Assembly: GCA_031287855.1 (NCBI GenBank)
Contig: JAITSL010000040.1
Location: 1 to 32,942, forward strand
From: Candidatus Endomicrobiellum roisinitermitis
GTDB lineage: Bacteria > Elusimicrobiota > Endomicrobiia > Endomicrobiales > Endomicrobiaceae
DNA length: 32,942 nt
Direction: 5' to 3'
The notes under the pieces are model-generated. The model worked only from the letters and a program-made list of their open reading frames with translations, did not search any database and had not been told where the DNA came from. Shown here in pieces: positions 1 through 8,251 of this stretch (positions within the stretch are counted from its first letter, which is position 1; each line of letters begins with the position of its first letter). The position numbers and the translations under genes are program-made.

Positions 1-1
1 G

Positions 2-139
2 ACAAGGGAAATAGCAATAAGTTTAGCAGTGTTAAATGATTCGATAAACAAGATATCGTTTAATAGGATAATAGAAGATGCAAAACGTAGAACTAAAACT
101 TCTACTAATGCTATTAAAAATATCCTAGGAGCTGCTTAA
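2..139 (+). CDS. 3' end of an unidentified gene (truncated by window edge)
   Basis: An open frame enters from the left edge and runs 45 codons to a TAA at 137-139. The visible tail is rich in Ile, Asn, Ser and Lys and ends in ILGAA, with a basic stretch DAKRRTKT about 20 residues before the end. No domain can be recognised from this piece and no function is proposed. It is called coding because the frame is open to the edge and the codon choice matches its neighbours (A/T in third positions). hemW starts 71 bases downstream on the same strand. A short inverted repeat (TTTACA 173-178 with TGTAAA 184-189) lies between the two genes, but it has no T-run and is not a convincing terminator. Confidence 0.55.
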   Translation, partial: TREIAISLAVLNDSINKISFNRIIEDAKRRTKTSTNAIKNILGAA

Positions 140-210
140 ATACGTATTGTTTGTAAAAGAGATAATATGTATTTTACATTACGTGTAAATGTATGTTATT
201 TTAAAAATCT

Positions 211-1296
211 ATGTTAGGTTTATATATTCATATACCATTTTGTAAACAAAAATGTTTTTACTGCAATTTCTTTTCAATTAGATATGAGGAAGATTTTGCA
301 GATGAATATATAGGCGCTTTAATTAAACATAGTTTGGATTTTGAAGGCAGAGCTTTAGATTCTGTGTATATTGGCGGAGGTACGCCATCTGTTTTATCTT
401 CTAGACAAATTGAAAGATTATTATGTTGTATAAATGATAAATTTGATCTTTCTAAACTTTTTGAATTTACTTTTGAGTTGAATTCAGATTCTACAACTCT
501 AGAAAAATTGACTATTTTAAAAAATTATAATGTAAATAGGTTAAGTATTGGCCTTGAATCTGTAGATGATAGGCTTCTTAGTTTGTTAGGTAGAGTTCAT
601 GATTTTAACAATTTTTGTAATGTTTATGATCTTGTAAGACAAGTTGGTTTTAACAATATTAGTATTGATTTGATGTACGGTATTTCACATCAAACTCTAA
701 AAGATTGGGAAAATGCTTTAAGAAAAGTTTTAAGTTTTAACAGTGCAAATCTCTCTTTATATCCTATTTCGATAGAAAAAGATACGATGTTTTATAAAAG
801 AGGAATTGTTACGTCTGAATATGTTCAAAGAGATATGTATGATTTTAGCGTAGAATTTTTAGAGCAGAATGGATATAACCATTACGAAATTTCTAATTGG
901 GCAAGAAGTGGTAAAGAGTCTTTCCATAATACAAATTATTGGCGTAATAAGGAATATATTGCAATTGGTGCAGGAGCAAGCGGTTATTTAAATAGGATTA
1001 GATATAAGAATGTTGAAAATATAAAAGAATATATGAAGTTGGTAAATAAAGGTTTAAATGCTCAGTTTGAAAAAGAATATATTGATGATAAATTATATTC
1101 TTTTGAGTATATTATGTTAGGACTTAGACTTTTAAAAGAAGGAGTAAGTATTAAACATTTTAATAATAAGTATTATCAAAACGTACTTAAGAAATGTATA
1201 GATGAAAGGGTTTTAGTGCAAGATAATAATGTAATAAAATTTGCTAAAGGGTATGAATTTCTTTTTAATGAGGTTGTTTCTAAATTCGTAATTTAA
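211..1296 (+). CDS. hemW: HemW-like radical SAM heme chaperone (coproporphyrinogen III oxidase-like)
   Basis: This is a radical SAM protein of the HemN/HemW family. The cluster-binding motif CxxxCxxC is at Cys11, Cys15 and Cys18, next to YIHIPFC, and the SAM-binding GGGTPS follows near residue 55. The HemW signature HN..YW....YI..GAGA lies around residues 236-255, and a winged-helix-like C-terminal part completes the protein. The length (361 aa) is normal for the family. HemW proteins bind heme and are thought to hand it to respiratory enzymes; they are often mis-annotated as oxygen-independent coproporphyrinogen oxidase. The start is the first ATG before the conserved N-terminus; no clear ribosome binding site precedes it. 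No heme genes are visible nearby, so the biological role in this organism stays open. Confidence 0.88.
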   Translation: MLGLYIHIPFCKQKCFYCNFFSIRYEEDFADEYIGALIKHSLDFEGRALDSVYIGGGTPSVLSSRQIERLLCCINDKFDLSKLFEFTFELNSDSTTLEKLTILKNYNVNRLSIGLESVDDRLLSLLGRVHDFNNFCNVYDLVRQVGFNNISIDLMYGISHQTLKDWENALRKVLSFNSANLSLYPISIEKDTMFYKRGIVTSEYVQRDMYDFSVEFLEQNGYNHYEISNWARSGKESFHNTNYWRNKEYIAIGAGASGYLNRIRYKNVENIKEYMKLVNKGLNAQFEKEYIDDKLYSFEYIMLGLRLLKEGVSIKHFNNKYYQNVLKKCIDERVLVQDNNVIKFAKGYEFLFNEVVSKFVI

Positions 1297-1351
1297 CGTA
1301 ATAATAGATTTATGAGATATTAACTTGTAGTGTTTATAACTAAATATTGTA

Positions 1352-1360
1352 TGGTATAAT
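1352..1360 (+). promoter_or_regulatory. Extended -10 promoter
   Basis: TGGTATAAT is a perfect extended -10 (TGnTATAAT). Only a weak -35-like TTTATA sits about 16 bases upstream of the hexamer, which is expected for extended -10 promoters. Transcription would start near 1367, just before a strong AAGGAGAGG ribosome binding site at 1370-1378. It probably drives plsC and the genes after it. Confidence 0.55.
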
Positions 1361-1380
1361 ACGTATGAAAAGGAGAGGTA

Positions 1381-1470
1381 ATGGTCCAAGATATAGATTT
1401 CCCTTTGCCTAATAAATTATATCCATTAACAGCAGAACTTGAACGTACATGTTTTTTTAAAATGTTATAA
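1381..1470 (+). CDS. Tiny ORF (29 aa), leader peptide or gene remnant
   Basis: A 29-codon ORF starts with ATG directly after a strong Shine-Dalgarno sequence (AAGGAGAGG at 1370-1378) and an extended -10 promoter, and stops at TAA 1468-1470. The peptide begins MVQDIDFPLPNK and has no recognisable domain. A second frame continues open after the stop, from about 1471 to the plsC start. The whole 1381-1557 stretch could therefore be the shortened relic of a former gene upstream of plsC, or a genuine leader peptide. The expression signals are good and the coding identity is unknown. The reading is uncertain. Confidence 0.3.
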   Translation: MVQDIDFPLPNKLYPLTAELERTCFFKML

Positions 1471-1557
1471 CTTGGAAGAATATAATTGTTGGGAGTTCAC
1501 GATTGCAAGTTGTGTAAATATTTCCTTCTCAGGATTTTATGAGGTTTTGAAAAATAT

Positions 1558-2148
1558 ATGCAAATAAGAGAAAAATCTACATTCTTGTTTTTACTTGGCA
1601 GGCAAATGTTTAGGATAATGTTTAAATTGTTTTATAGGTGGGATATTGAAGGTGTGGGAAATATTCCTAAAACAGGGGGCGCTATTATAGCACCAAATCA
1701 TACGAGTTTTTTCGATCCACCTTTGGCAGGTTCTGCTATGAGAAGGCCTCTATACTTTATGGCTAAAAAAGAGCTATTTAATATACCAATTTTTGGTTGG
1801 ACGATAAAGCGTACAAATGCTTTTCCTGTAAAAAGGGGCAGACAAGACGTAAATGCGGTGAAACATGCCTTTTCATTGTTAGAAAGTGGGCATTTGTTGT
1901 TGATGTTTCCTGAAGGGACACGTTCAAAAGATGGTAAGTTAGGTGTGGCAAAGGCTGGTCCTGGAATGGTGGCTTGTAATGCACAAATCCCTTTAATCCC
2001 TGTGAAAATAGAAAATACCAATAAGATGTTACAATTTGAGCAAATAAAAATTAAATATGGAAAACCTATATATCCACCAAAAGAGTTTACTAAAAATGAT
2101 TATGTTATTTTATCGCAAAGAGTTTTAGATGAGATTTCTAAAATGTAA
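1558..2148 (+). CDS. plsC: 1-acyl-sn-glycerol-3-phosphate acyltransferase (PlsC family)
   Basis: PlsC transfers an acyl group to lysophosphatidic acid to make phosphatidic acid, the precursor of membrane phospholipids, at the inner membrane. Both hallmark blocks are present: the catalytic HX4D motif in NHTSFFD (His48, Asp53) and the substrate-binding FPEGTRS at residues 117-123. A hydrophobic stretch at residues 8-25 could anchor the protein. At 196 aa it is a compact single-domain member. It is followed 33 bases later by ispH and then by the S1 protein gene; plsC, ispH and rpsA-type genes occur together in many bacteria. GAGG lies about 13 bases before the ATG, which is rather far for a ribosome binding site, so the start is likely but not certain. 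Confidence 0.9.
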   Translation: MQIREKSTFLFLLGRQMFRIMFKLFYRWDIEGVGNIPKTGGAIIAPNHTSFFDPPLAGSAMRRPLYFMAKKELFNIPIFGWTIKRTNAFPVKRGRQDVNAVKHAFSLLESGHLLLMFPEGTRSKDGKLGVAKAGPGMVACNAQIPLIPVKIENTNKMLQFEQIKIKYGKPIYPPKEFTKNDYVILSQRVLDEISKM

Positions 2149-2181
2149 CTTTTTTATATAAAGACAAGGTGAATTTTAGAT

Positions 2182-3060
2182 ATGTTAAAAATTAAAGTGG
2201 CTAAAAATGCTGGTTTTTGTTTTGGTGTTAGAAGAGCAATAGAAATTGCTGAGAAGACTTTAAAAAATAAATCTAAAGTTTATACTTTAGGTCCAATTAT
2301 TCATAATCCTCAAGAAGTGAAGCGTCTTGAAAAACAAGGTATAAAAATTTTGAAATCTGTAAGTAGGATACGAGATGGGTATGTAATTTTACGTACGCAC
2401 GGTATTCCTTTTGATCTTCATAAAAAACTTAATGAAAATAAAAATATTAACGTTATTGATTCCACGTGTCCTTTTGTAAAAAGAGCTCAAGATGTGGTAA
2501 AAGAGTTGAGTAATAACGAAACAGCGGAAAATTTAAATATTATTATTGTAGGAGAAAAGGTTCACCCTGAAGTAGTTGCGCTGGTTTCTTATGGTAATAA
2601 AAAGTGTGTTGTTATAGAAACTTCACAAGAAGCTAAAATGTTTAAAGGTAGTAAAAATTTAAGTATTGTAAGTCAAACAACGCAAACTTCTGAAAATTTT
2701 AATAATATAGTAAATATTTTAAGTAAAAATTATAAGATAGCGGTATATAACACCATATGCAGAGCAACTTTGGATAGGCAGCAATCTGCACAGGAGCTTG
2801 CTTGTATTGTAGATTTAATGATAGTTATAGGTGGTAAAAATTCTGGTAATACTACTAGACTTGCGCAGATATGTTCTTGTAAAACTAGAACTTACCATAT
2901 AGAAACTTTTAAGGATTTAAAAAAAAGTTGGTTTAAAAATATTTCTACTGTTGGGTTGACTGCAGGGGCATCCACTCCTGACTGGATAATAAAAGATGTT
3001 GAAATTAAAGTAAAAGAAATTGGCGATACTATAAAAGAGACATTAGGAGAATTTAAATAA
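2182..3060 (+). CDS. ispH: 4-hydroxy-3-methylbut-2-enyl diphosphate reductase
   Basis: IspH (LytB) carries out the last step of the MEP isoprenoid pathway, reducing HMBPP to IPP and DMAPP with a [4Fe-4S] cluster. The three cluster ligands are visible: Cys13 in AGFCFGVRRA, Cys96 in DSTCPFVK and Cys193 in NTICRAT. Substrate-binding His41, His73 (RTHG) and His128 with catalytic Glu130 (HPEV), the SQTTQT block near residues 164-169 and the C-terminal GGKNSGNT are also present. The length of 292 aa is typical. AAGGTG ten bases before the ATG can serve as ribosome binding site. It lies 33 bases after plsC and 14 bases before the S1 gene, so the three are probably co-transcribed. It implies that isoprenoids come from the MEP route here. 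Confidence 0.95.
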   Translation: MLKIKVAKNAGFCFGVRRAIEIAEKTLKNKSKVYTLGPIIHNPQEVKRLEKQGIKILKSVSRIRDGYVILRTHGIPFDLHKKLNENKNINVIDSTCPFVKRAQDVVKELSNNETAENLNIIIVGEKVHPEVVALVSYGNKKCVVIETSQEAKMFKGSKNLSIVSQTTQTSENFNNIVNILSKNYKIAVYNTICRATLDRQQSAQELACIVDLMIVIGGKNSGNTTRLAQICSCKTRTYHIETFKDLKKSWFKNISTVGLTAGASTPDWIIKDVEIKVKEIGDTIKETLGEFK

Positions 3061-3074
3061 ACCTAGGAGTTCAA

Positions 3075-4769
3075 ATGATAGAAAATAATAGTTCAGATAA
3101 AGTGATTACAAGTTTTGACGATAATGGAGATAATGAAAATGTAAGTATGGCAGACTTATTAAAAGACTACGATCTTTCTTTAGAGAATATTAATTTAGGT
3201 AAAGAGTTAGATGGAACTATTATTGAGGAGAATTCTGATGGGTTTATGGTAAATTTAGGAATGAAATCTGAAGGGATAATTCCTAAGTCAGAGTTTGAAT
3301 ATGGTAAGATTCCTGATGAGCTTAAAGTAGGTGCTACTGTAAAAGTTAAGTTTATAAATAATCAAGGACGTTCTATTTTGTCGTACAAGGCAATCGTTGA
3401 AGAGGCAAAATGGAAAGAATTAGAGAAATCATTTAAACAATCTAAACATATACTAGGTACGATACTTAAAGCAACAAAGGGTGGTTTTTTTGTAGATATT
3501 TCTGGGGTGAGAGCATTTTTGCCTGTTTCTCAAGTGGATATTTGTTTTGTCAAAGATGTAAATAGTTATGTTGGGCAAACTTATGATTTTATAATTATAG
3601 AGTTTTATAAGAGTAAGAAAAACATAGTTTTATCAAGGAGAAAGCTTTTACAAGAAGCTAAAGATGTTGCTCGTACTGACGCGTTGAAAAAAATTGAAGA
3701 AGGGCAAATAATTGATGGCACAATTTCAAATATTACAAGGTTTGGAGCTTTTGTAGACCTTAATGGCATGGAAGGTCTCTTACATATCGGAGAACTTGCT
3801 TGGTACAAAGTTAAAAAAGTTGAAGACTTACTTCATATAGGGCAACAAATAAGAGTGCAAGTTTTAAAGGTAGACAAGAGTTCTGAGAAAATTTCATTGA
3901 GTATGAAAAATCTTACTCCACATCCTTGGGATAATGCTGAGGAAAGATTTCCTATAGGGCTTGTAACAAAAGGTATTGTAACTTCAATTGTAGATTATGG
4001 AGTTTTTGTTGAAATAGAGCCAGGAATAGATGGCTTATTGCATTCATCTGAATATTCGTGGAATAATAGGACAGCCCTGCTTAAGAAAGAAATTAAAAAA
4101 GGGCAAGAAATAGAAGTTAAAATAATAAGTGTAGATAAAGCTACCAAAAAGATTGCTTTATCTGTAAAACAAATACAAGAAAGTCCTTGGGATGTAGCTT
4201 TTAAACATTATATTCCAGGAACAAAGGTTAAAGGTATTGTTGTAAATATCATGCCTTTTGGAGCTTTTGTTAAGCTTGAAGAAGGGGTGGAAGGTCTGAT
4301 ACATATAAGTCATTTTTCTTGGACCAAAACAATAAAAAATCCTGAAAGTATGTTAAAAAAAGGTGACGAAGTTGAAGTAATTATTTTAGAAGTTAATCCA
4401 AAAAATGAAAGAATATCTCTTTCTTTAAAGCATGTTCAAGAAGACCCTTATAAAAAGTATAAAATAGGGAATGTGGTTAAAGGTAAAGTTGTTAGAGTTG
4501 TAGATTATGGGGCTTATGTCGAATTAGAATCAGAAGTAGAAGCATTTATAAGAAATAATGAATTTTCTTCCATGTTAAATGAAAGATCTCAAAGTTTATT
4601 TAAAGAAGGGCAAGATATAGAAGCTAAAATAATAAAGGTTGATTTAAAAAATCGTAAGATAGAGATTTCTATAAAAAGATTAGAATTAGAGAGAGAAAAA
4701 GATTTAATAAAACAGTATTCAAATCAAAATAGTGCAGTTACTTTAGGAGAAACACTTTCTGAAGAATAG
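3075..4769 (+). CDS. rpsA: 30S ribosomal protein S1 (six S1 domains)
   Basis: The protein is built from six consecutive S1 RNA-binding domains, at roughly residues 42-110, 122-190, 207-277, 292-365, 380-452 and 465-540. Domains 3-6 show the repeated pattern G-x-V-x-x-I-x-x-x-G-x-F/Y-V with GLLHIGELAW-like ends. At 564 aa it matches full-length S1 of Gram-negative bacteria, which binds mRNA and helps place it on the 30S subunit. An acidic N-terminal leader of about 40 residues precedes the first domain. The start has a good TAGGAG ribosome binding site. Fourteen bases separate it from ispH. In some bacteria IspH and S1 are fused; here they are separate. A strong AT-rich hairpin follows the stop. 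Confidence 0.93.
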   Translation: MIENNSSDKVITSFDDNGDNENVSMADLLKDYDLSLENINLGKELDGTIIEENSDGFMVNLGMKSEGIIPKSEFEYGKIPDELKVGATVKVKFINNQGRSILSYKAIVEEAKWKELEKSFKQSKHILGTILKATKGGFFVDISGVRAFLPVSQVDICFVKDVNSYVGQTYDFIIIEFYKSKKNIVLSRRKLLQEAKDVARTDALKKIEEGQIIDGTISNITRFGAFVDLNGMEGLLHIGELAWYKVKKVEDLLHIGQQIRVQVLKVDKSSEKISLSMKNLTPHPWDNAEERFPIGLVTKGIVTSIVDYGVFVEIEPGIDGLLHSSEYSWNNRTALLKKEIKKGQEIEVKIISVDKATKKIALSVKQIQESPWDVAFKHYIPGTKVKGIVVNIMPFGAFVKLEEGVEGLIHISHFSWTKTIKNPESMLKKGDEVEVIILEVNPKNERISLSLKHVQEDPYKKYKIGNVVKGKVVRVVDYGAYVELESEVEAFIRNNEFSSMLNERSQSLFKEGQDIEAKIIKVDLKNRKIEISIKRLELEREKDLIKQYSNQNSAVTLGETLSEE

Positions 4770-4772
4770 CAA

Positions 4773-4805
4773 TTTTTGTAAAAACTAATTTACAAAAAAT
4801 TTTTT
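4773..4805 (+). terminator. Intrinsic terminator after rpsA
   Basis: A perfect 10-bp stem (4773-4782 with 4789-4798, TTTTTGTAAA / TTTACAAAAA) with a 6-base loop AACTAA is followed by six T at 4800-4805. It begins three bases after the S1 stop codon. The stem holds only one G-C pair, as expected in such an AT-rich genome. The flanking A and T runs would let it act in both directions, serving the convergent glyS transcript too. Confidence 0.7.
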
Positions 4806-4946
4806 AAAATCAGTAAATCTAGCTGGTATGATATTTTATCGCTTATTTATTGTCTTTCATAATATATTTTATGTTATAGTTTAAGTTAGTTAATATTCTT
4901 TCAAGATATAAATTTATTTTTGTCTATTTTTAGACTCTTATCTATG

Positions 4947-5030
4947 CTACTAGAGCAATCGCAAGTAAACATTTAAACAAATTAGCGAAATGGTAAGACA
5001 ATAAGGATTTAAATGTATTTAGCTTCAAAC
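4947..5030 (+). repeat. Dispersed repeat, copy 1
   Basis: This stretch aligns with 12014-12107. Shared identical blocks are AGCAATCGCAA (4954-4964), AAATGGTAAGACAA (4988-5001) and GCTTCAAAC (5022-5030), in the same order and orientation, with similar AT-rich spacers between them. Copy 1 lacks a short segment that copy 2 has before the AAATGG block. It lies in an intergenic region. Confidence 0.65.
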
Positions 5031-5082
5031 TTGCTCTTTTTCTAATGGGTTGATGCTAAGCAATATTAAATGTTTATTGCTC
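4953..5082. repeat. Inverted-repeat structure with two competing arms
   Basis: GAGCAA (4953-4958) and TAAACATTTAA (4966-4976) pair with TTAAATGTTTA (5066-5076) and TTGCTC (5077-5082): 17 pairs interrupted only by the bulge TCGCAAG. TTAGC (4982-4986) with GCTAA (5055-5059) extends the stem. The same left arm can instead pair with TTTAAATG (5008-5015) and TTGCTC (5031-5036). The two folds exclude each other. This may be a structured RNA or the palindromic end of a small mobile element; the sequence does not decide. Confidence 0.5.
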
Positions 5083-5271
5083 GTAGACCGCTCTTTGAGG
5101 GAACTCCGGTCAGGTTCTAAACATACCAAACTAACTATTTCTGTTTCAAACAATACCGGTAACATCAGGGCGGAGTGTTTAGATTAGCAGGGATGAGTGG
5201 ATGTAGAGATCTGCTGGTGGGTTAAAAATTATGTGGTTATCATGCCTATATTGACGACATTTGTAGAGAAA

Positions 5272-7386
5272 TTATTTCTGTAATATAGAAAAATCTATAA
5301 AACCAGAAAATATGTTTTTTATGTACACTAAAAGAGCAATTCTGTTAAGTTTAATATTTTCTTCATTTACCATAATCATAACTTTATCAAAAAAAGAATC
5401 AATACTCGTTTTTAGTTCTAAGGCTGTGTTAAATATTTTATCGTAATCATTGTTTGTTGCGTATTTTTCAATTAGATCTTTTGAAATTGTGGCTTTTTCA
5501 AATAGATTTTTTTCTGATTCTTCAACAAATAAAGATTGGTTTGGTGTGGTTGTAATGTGTATGTTTTGTTTTTTTGCTTGATTTAAAATGTTGTTTATTC
5601 TTTTAAACACGCCAGCAACAGAAATAAAATCACCTTTTTGTTTTGCTTTTTGTAAAGATAAAAGTTTTAATTTTAATGAAGCAAGTTTTTTAATTCCATA
5701 TATTTTTGATTCATTTATAACAGCTTTAATTTCGGAAGAATCAAATCCTTCAGTTTCAATAAGACTTCCTATTCTTTGCCATAGGAAGTTAGTTAATTTA
5801 TCTTGAAGGTTAGTTGCTGCTATGTTATTTTTTATATGATCTGGTAGAAACTCAAAGATATGCTTTATTACTTGTGATAAATCTTCCCATGGTACTATCT
5901 CTATAGCTATCCTTATAAAACCTATGGCTGTTCTTCTAAGACCATAAGGATCTGCTGAACCTGACGGTTCTAAACCTATAGAAACATTTGTTGCTAAAGT
6001 ATCTATTTTGTCTGCCATAGATATTATAGAAGCTAGTTTAGATGTTGGTAAACTTCCGGAAGAAGTTAATGGAAAGTAGTGCTCTTGTAATGCTTGTGCA
6101 ACTTCTGAACTTTCTTTAAGTTTTAAAGCATAAATTTTGCCCATTATACCTTGCAGTTGGGGATATTCAAAAACCATTTCACTTACTAAGTCTGCTTTGG
6201 ACAACATTGCAGCTTTTTCTATTAAGGTGTTGTCTACATTTAAATTGAATTCTTTGTTCAAGAACAAGGCAATTTGTTTTATGCGTAAAACCTTTTCGTA
6301 AACAGTTCCTATTTCTTTATGAAACATAACGCCTTTTAACTTTTCAATATTATTTTCTAAACCGTTTTTTAAGTCATTGTTATAAAAAAATTCTGCATCA
6401 GCAAGTCTTGCTGAGACAACTTTTTGATAGCCTTCTTTAACTATGTCTTGATATGTTGAAATACCGTTTTTTATTCCTATAAAATGGTTTGAAAAATTTC
6501 CACTTTTGTCATTTACAGCAAAACACTTTTGGCTTTTTCTCATACATACTGTTAAAACTTCTTTGGGGAGGTTAAGGTACTTGTTATCAAAAGAACAACA
6601 AATTGCACTAGGGTACTCAACAAGATAATTTACTTCGTTAATAAGTGTTTGGTCAGGTAATATATTGCCTATATTGTTAATGGAAGATTTAATGGAACTT
6701 TCTATTTCTTTTCTTCTTTCATCTTGCTTTACTATTACAGATTTGTTTTTTAATATAGATAGATAGTTTTCAGGTAAATCTATTTTTATTTTTCTGTTAT
6801 CGTAAGAATGAAGTCCTATTGTCCAATTAGAAGATGTAACATCTGCAATTTTGAACTTAATTATATTTTTGCCAAATAAAGCAACTATGTTTCTTATAGG
6901 CCTAGCAAATTTAAAACCACTTTCTTCCCAAGTCATACTTTTAGGGAAACTTATACTTTTTATAATTTCAGGAAAAATTGTTCTTAAAAGTTTTTGTGTT
7001 TTTTTACCTTTAATTTTTTTTGTAAAACAGAGATATTCACCTTTTTCGGTGACTTTTGTTTGCAGTTTTTCTACTCTAGTGTCATTTTTTGTAGCAAATC
7101 CTAACGCTGCTTTTGTAAAATTGCCTTTAGTGTCCTTTGCAGCTTTTATAGAAGGCCCTAAAAATTCTTCAGTTATGTAGTTACTTTTTTCATGAAGATC
7201 CTCAATAATTAGCACAAGTCTCCTAGGGGTAGCGTAAGTTTTTATGTTGTTAAAATTTAAACCATAATTTGTAAGAGTTTTAGTTGCAGACTGTTTAATT
7301 TGATCTAAAGCAGGGTCAATATAAGACGTAGGAATTTCTTCTACGCCTATTTCAAGTAATGCAGTTTTTATTTTTGAAGCGCTCAT
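5272..7386 (-). CDS. glyS: Glycyl-tRNA synthetase beta subunit
   Basis: GlyS is the tRNA-binding subunit of the alpha2beta2 bacterial glycyl-tRNA synthetase, which charges tRNA-Gly in the cytoplasm. The N-terminus reads LLEIGVEEIPTSY, the usual signature. Family blocks such as RPIRNIVALFG, EYPSAICCSFD and the GSADPYGLRR segment follow, and the C-terminus is the helical anticodon-binding part. At 704 aa it has normal length. The reading frame can be extended four codons upstream to a TTG at 7398. The ATG at 7386 (MSASKIK) is preferred because GGAG (7396-7393 on the minus strand) lies exactly six bases before it. glyQ ends 43 bases upstream, so the two form an operon. Transcription runs toward the S1 gene and ends in the shared convergent region. 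Confidence 0.95.
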   Translation of the reverse strand: MSASKIKTALLEIGVEEIPTSYIDPALDQIKQSATKTLTNYGLNFNNIKTYATPRRLVLIIEDLHEKSNYITEEFLGPSIKAAKDTKGNFTKAALGFATKNDTRVEKLQTKVTEKGEYLCFTKKIKGKKTQKLLRTIFPEIIKSISFPKSMTWEESGFKFARPIRNIVALFGKNIIKFKIADVTSSNWTIGLHSYDNRKIKIDLPENYLSILKNKSVIVKQDERRKEIESSIKSSINNIGNILPDQTLINEVNYLVEYPSAICCSFDNKYLNLPKEVLTVCMRKSQKCFAVNDKSGNFSNHFIGIKNGISTYQDIVKEGYQKVVSARLADAEFFYNNDLKNGLENNIEKLKGVMFHKEIGTVYEKVLRIKQIALFLNKEFNLNVDNTLIEKAAMLSKADLVSEMVFEYPQLQGIMGKIYALKLKESSEVAQALQEHYFPLTSSGSLPTSKLASIISMADKIDTLATNVSIGLEPSGSADPYGLRRTAIGFIRIAIEIVPWEDLSQVIKHIFEFLPDHIKNNIAATNLQDKLTNFLWQRIGSLIETEGFDSSEIKAVINESKIYGIKKLASLKLKLLSLQKAKQKGDFISVAGVFKRINNILNQAKKQNIHITTTPNQSLFVEESEKNLFEKATISKDLIEKYATNNDYDKIFNTALELKTSIDSFFDKVMIMVNEENIKLNRIALLVYIKNIFSGFIDFSILQK

Positions 7387-7429
7387 TACATACTCCAATT
7401 AATTGTTATTTAGATATTACTTTTAGATA

Positions 7430-8251
7430 TTATTCAGCGACTGCTTTTGCAATTGTTCGTACTCTTAAAATGTATCCAACTCTTTCAGATACAGAAATTG
7501 CTCCTCTGGCGTCTAACAAATTGAACAAGTGAGAACATTTCATTACAGCATCATAAGCAGGCAGTGGCAAATTTTTTTGGCTAAGTTTTTGTGCTTCTTT
7601 TTCCCAATCTGCAAAATGTTGCTTTAATATATTAGTGTCAGTATGTTCGAAATTGTAACAAGACCATTCTATTTCATCTTCCTTATGTATATCTGCATAT
7701 GTTAACTCATCATTCCATTGTAAGTCGTAAACACTATATTTTTTTTGTACATACATTGCTAAACGTTCAATGCCGTATGCGATTTCAGCTGATATTGGGT
7801 TTAGTGGTATACCTCCAACTTGCTGAAAATATGTGAATTGTGTAGCTTCCATGCCATCAATCCACACTTCCCATCCAAGTCCCCAAGCACCAAGCGTGGG
7901 TGACTCCCAATCATCTTCCACAAATCTTATATCATGTTTTTTAGGGTCTAGGCCTATAGTTTTTAAACTTTTCAAATAAATTGCTTGTATATCTTTAGGA
8001 GCAGGTTTCATAAGTACTTGGAATTGATAATAATGTTGTAACCTGTTTGGGTTTTCTCCATACCTGCCGTCACTTGGCCTTCTTGAAGGTTCTACATAAG
8101 CTACATTCCAAGGTTTTGGTCCTAAAGAACGCAAAAATGTAGCAGGATTAAATGTTCCAGCGCCTTTTTCTAAGTCGTAAGGTTGCCACATCAAACAACC
8201 TTGTTTTGCCCAAAATTGTTGTAGTTTAAAAATAATTTCTTGAAAATTCAT
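7430..8251 (-). CDS. glyQ: Glycyl-tRNA synthetase alpha subunit
   Basis: GlyQ is the catalytic class II subunit that activates glycine and works with GlyS. The sequence is very conserved: [14 protein letters not shown] near the start, then [20 protein letters not shown], the [18 protein letters not shown] block and [14 protein letters not shown], with GIERLAMY as motif 3. The length of 273 aa is slightly short of common homologues (about 290), with only the variable C-terminus reduced. The minus-strand start has AGAGG a few bases upstream. It is the first gene of the glyQ-glyS pair and is transcribed away from the pseudogene at 8542. No T-box leader could be recognised in the 290 bases upstream. 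Confidence 0.96.
   Translation of the reverse strand: MNFQEIIFKLQQFWAKQGCLMWQPYDLEKGAGTFNPATFLRSLGPKPWNVAYVEPSRRPSDGRYGENPNRLQHYYQFQVLMKPAPKDIQAIYLKSLKTIGLDPKKHDIRFVEDDWESPTLGAWGLGWEVWIDGMEATQFTYFQQVGGIPLNPISAEIAYGIERLAMYVQKKYSVYDLQWNDELTYADIHKEDEIEWSCYNFEHTDTNILKQHFADWEKEAQKLSQKNLPLPAYDAVMKCSHLFNLLDARGAISVSERVGYILRVRTIAKAVAE

Larger units (their letters stand above)
4806..5271. other. Non-coding convergent region (rpsA / glyS 3' ends)
   Basis: This 466-base gap lies between the 3' ends of two convergent genes. 4806-4946 is plain AT-rich sequence with a small hairpin GTCTA-TTTT-TAGAC (4922-4935). 4947-5030 is a copy of a dispersed repeat. 4953-5082 forms a larger inverted structure. 5083-5250 is visibly richer in G and C than its surroundings and holds short hairpins, for example GACCG 5086-5090 with CGGTC 5107-5111. 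A 46-codon minus-strand frame (5025-5165) exists but resembles nothing recognisable. No gene is called here. Confidence 0.6.

Noticed and set aside
1698-2021. Long antisense frame inside plsC, and similar ones inside glyS, metK, PhoH and the SprA-like gene
   Set aside because: Each lies wholly opposite or within a well-recognised gene, has no family features and no ribosome binding site noticed.
4922-4937. TTTTTAGAC near copy 1 of the repeat, also found in the MITE-like element ends
   Set aside because: Nine bases of simple AT-rich sequence, on the other side of the repeat from the MITE; too short to claim a second element.
5025-5165. 46-codon open frame on the minus strand starting MLPVLFETEIV
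   Set aside because: No domain recognised, no ribosome binding site seen, and it overlaps the repeat and hairpin structure. Treated as chance.
5086-5250. GGTCAGGTTC and GAGGGAACTCCGG strings recalling SRP RNA or RNase P RNA
   Set aside because: Only short resemblance. The SRP hairpin core GGAAG...AGCAGCC and the RNase P conserved regions are missing.
7387-7398. Longer glyS start at a TTG (7398)
   Set aside because: The ATG at 7386 has GGAG at ideal distance, and the extra four residues would include that ribosome binding site.
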